A stretch of 53,997 nucleotides of DNA from a virus. The DNA lies in IMG/VR virus record IMGVR_UViG_3300035670_000274, positions 1-53,997 of that record, one strand, 5' to 3'. The notes beneath the pieces are model-generated. The model was not told where the DNA came from. It worked only from the letters and a program-made list of their open reading frames with translations, and did not search any database. Positions 52,348 through 53,997 of the stretch are shown here, in pieces. Every line of letters starts with the position of its first letter. Within the stretch, counting starts at the first letter, position 1. A program made the position numbers and the translations under genes.

Positions 52348-52626
52348 CTATAGCGCATCACGCGTTTCGTAGGCCGCGACAGTTTCGAGCCAGTCATTAC
52401 GTTTGAGCGCGTCCTTAACCTTGCTCAGCGCCGTCTGCGCGCGTTCATTTGCTTCTCTCAGCTGTTTATTTTGATGCGATTCTTCGGCAAAGTATCGCTC
52501 TCCAAGGTAGAAGCATCCAGACAGGTGCCACGCCCAAAAATTAAAGATCAACCGCCCCTCGCGGACGATGCTGAATCCGAGGCCACGGGCATAGAGATTT
52601 CGATGAATGTAGAGATGTGGTTTCAT
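52348..52626 (-). CDS. Hypothetical protein
   Basis: 92 aa. Aromatic N-terminus YIHRNLYARGLGFSIVREGR (beta) then helix QLREANERAQTALSKVKDAL. TATAAT overlaps the ATG directly. Family unknown. Confidence 0.68.
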   Translation of the reverse strand: MKPHLYIHRNLYARGLGFSIVREGRLIFNFWAWHLSGCFYLGERYFAEESHQNKQLREANERAQTALSKVKDALKRNDWLETVAAYETRDAL

Positions 52627-52691
52627 TATAAAATAGGTCTAACTAAATGCTACAGAGAGCAGTTCTGATCGGAATGTCTCTTAAGATGTTA

Positions 52692-53060
52692 TTAGATTAC
52701 GAACTTAACTTCCTTCACGGTAATCTCGGACGGGACCGGGGCAACGGCACCCTTCAGTTGCAGCTTATACAGTTTCGCGACCTCATGGGTGATATTCTCC
52801 CGCAGCTGGAACAGGACGGACTCAATGGCGGCGCCATGTTTTTGGCGGGCCTCCGCCAAGGCGAGCAGATTCAGGACGAATTCTCGGTCAAATGGAGAGG
52901 CCAAAGTGATGGATTCGTCAAATTTAACGGAATGAATGCGGAAGCCGTAATGGATCACTCCATCATGTGACCAACTAGTCCGGTTGTATTCCAGAATGAT
53001 TCTCTGAGAAACTAGGTCGTCAAGGATTTCGGAGAGTTGGGACTGTTCGGATTTGGTCAT
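52692..53060 (-). CDS. Hypothetical protein
   Basis: 122 aa, MTKSEQSQLSEILDDLVSQR. Beta part SHDGVIHYGFRIHSVKFDES, then helical FVLNLLALAEARQKHGAAIE. Family unknown. Confidence 0.72.
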   Translation of the reverse strand: MTKSEQSQLSEILDDLVSQRIILEYNRTSWSHDGVIHYGFRIHSVKFDESITLASPFDREFVLNLLALAEARQKHGAAIESVLFQLRENITHEVAKLYKLQLKGAVAPVPSEITVKEVKFVI

Positions 53061-53126
53061 TTTGAGTTAGCTTTTAGACTTTTCAAGTCGTCATATCTAC
53101 TGGTTGGGCGAAGAAAAATTACCATC

Positions 53127-53552
53127 ATGAATCCATTCCAGAACATTCGCAATTGGACCCGTAAGGATTTTGATGAGTCTGACGAAGAAAAGAAGGCCAG
53201 AAGAGAGCGGGCGCGTGTTGAGACCGACCACGATCTGCAAAAGCCGGTCCAGCAGCTTTTGTGCGATGTCCACGAAGAGTCGCTAGCTCCCGTTCCGACG
53301 ACTAGCGAAGGCGCGGCGATTGTATTCCAGCTCCAACGTTTGATTGGAGCGCAAAAGAGAATGGTTTCGTTGCAGACCGTAAGCACATTCCAGACGGGAC
53401 GCACGAATGCTTTAGTGTTTTGGCTCACAGCGATTATTGTTATCCAGACGTTTGTCCTCATCTACCTTACTCTTTACCCGAGGACCGGACCAAGTCCGGT
53501 CTGTCACTGTCACGTAGATGGCGCAGACAAGAAAAGTGCCGATAAAAAGTGA
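53127..53552 (+). CDS. Membrane protein with coiled-coil-like head
   Basis: 141 aa from MNPFQNIRNWTRKDFDESDE. Charged N-terminal part, VFQLQRLIGAQKRMVSLQTV helix, then a transmembrane helix (LVFWLTAIIVIQTFVLIYLT). C-terminus Cys/His-rich. Overlaps the convergent gene 53412-53639 by 141 nt, so one of the two may be mis-called. The frame above 53127 is not needed. Confidence 0.55.
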   Translation: MNPFQNIRNWTRKDFDESDEEKKARRERARVETDHDLQKPVQQLLCDVHEESLAPVPTTSEGAAIVFQLQRLIGAQKRMVSLQTVSTFQTGRTNALVFWLTAIIVIQTFVLIYLTLYPRTGPSPVCHCHVDGADKKSADKK

Positions 53553-53639
53553 CCAAAGAAGCAAGGCCCAGCCCAACAAGGTGCCAGAGCCAACGGCCAC
53601 AGCCGTCACGTAGGGGGTAGTTATGAGGTATTCGATCAT
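53412..53639 (-). CDS. Membrane protein
   Basis: 75 aa, MIEYLITTPYVTAVAVGSGT; two hydrophobic segments (about 8-29 and 30-47: LLLWSLFIGTFLVCAIYVTV). Overlaps the plus-strand gene's 3' end. In line with the minus-strand gene order. Confidence 0.55.
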   Translation of the reverse strand: MIEYLITTPYVTAVAVGSGTLLGWALLLWSLFIGTFLVCAIYVTVTDRTWSGPRVKSKVDEDKRLDNNNRCEPKH

Positions 53640-53647
53640 GATATATG

Positions 53648-53935
53648 TTATTCTAAAGAACGTTGCCGCTGTGGTCGTGGCTCATCTTTGACGTTGGCCG
53701 AAGAGTGCTTGATGACTTCGCCGTTCCCGTCGCGGACGGACCAGAAGAGGATTTCCAGCGCGTCGAGCTGTTCCTTTTTCCACCCGATGCGGAGCATCTC
53801 AGCCATAATCTGCCCGCAGACAAGAATTCCACGCCGCGTGGGTTTCTTGGCGGCGCGGATGCGTTCCAGTGCTTGCGTAGCCTCCTCGGCCAACCCGTCG
53901 CCAGTGCCAACGCTCGGGACTTGTCCTTTGTTCAT
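53648..53935 (-). CDS. Hypothetical protein
   Basis: 95 aa. TQALERIRAAKKPTRRGILV, then CGQIMAEMLRIGWKKEQLDA and LEILFWSVRDGNGE, helical. Its ATG overlaps the previous stop (ATGA), and GGAGG lies 8 nt upstream, the only clear SD of the window. Confidence 0.72.
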   Translation of the reverse strand: MNKGQVPSVGTGDGLAEEATQALERIRAAKKPTRRGILVCGQIMAEMLRIGWKKEQLDALEILFWSVRDGNGEVIKHSSANVKDEPRPQRQRSLE

Positions 53936-53997
53936 AAATTTTTCCTCCGCTCGCCGCCCTGGGGTTTCTCGCCCGAGCGCGGCACATCTTTTTCGTT
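53932..53997 (-). CDS. 3' end of a gene cut by the window edge
   Basis: Open frame NEKDVPRSGEKPQGGERRKN-L then TGA, overlapping the next ATG as ATGA. Basic and Gly-rich; identity unknown. Confidence 0.5.
   Translation of the reverse strand, partial: NEKDVPRSGEKPQGGERRKNL

Overview
The window reads as about 54 kb of a large double-stranded DNA tailed phage (jumbo-like) or a closely related element. The evidence is a long beta-structured fibre-like gene running off the left edge, PhoH, Hsp20, a GH24 endolysin, an RNA ligase, an orphan DNA methyltransferase, a SpoU RNA methylase, a macro-domain protein, two tRNA-like genes and well over a hundred short, tightly packed genes, nearly all on the minus strand. 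Many of the small proteins resemble families I know only as phage or plasmid hypotheticals. The host cannot be named. Promoters are sigma70-like, and Shine-Dalgarno sequences are essentially absent; one GGAGG is visible, at the right edge.

Layout. 1-2487 (minus): fibre, a small virion-like protein, PhoH. 2566-4481 (plus): T5orf172/GIY-YIG protein, a 74-aa unknown, a DUF3820-like protein, a DUF4326 protein, with Hsp20 opposed. 4870-5754 and 7851-9391 are long gene-free stretches with direct repeats, structured domains and, in the second, an origin-like repeat field. 9392-36565: a long minus-strand array of small accessory genes, many with their own promoter. 36562-53997: denser operons with ATGA or TGATG junctions holding the enzymes (RNA ligase, methyltransferase, lysozyme, SpoU methylase, amidoligase-like, macro domain) and small membrane proteins.

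The outstanding feature is the expression system of the array. For gene after gene a TTGACA-like box, about 17 bp, a TAnnnT box and only 7-10 nt to the ATG can be read. Transcription should therefore start at or next to the start codon, giving leaderless mRNAs. Directly before the -35 box, and directly after the previous stop codon, sits a dyad AGGG-N5/6-CCCT; I count 29 between 11.5 and 36.3 kb and two more near 5.45 kb. It abuts the -35 box or lies about 12 bp away. Promoters with it almost always have a non-consensus -35, whereas promoters without it have TTGACA or TTGACT. This suggests an activator-controlled regulon of leaderless genes. Three promoters carry instead two TACGTA boxes exactly 10 bp apart, and one carries a GTAACGCGTTAC palindrome. 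Many otherwise unrelated genes also share the same first codons (ATGAAnnnnAACACCTCCCC-like), as if each gene were a cassette behind one standard 5' module.

The promoter geometry was used to correct many starts. Several genes of under 60 codons were found by reading the gaps: small membrane proteins, a basic Lys/Ala-rich protein and two mini-ORFs.
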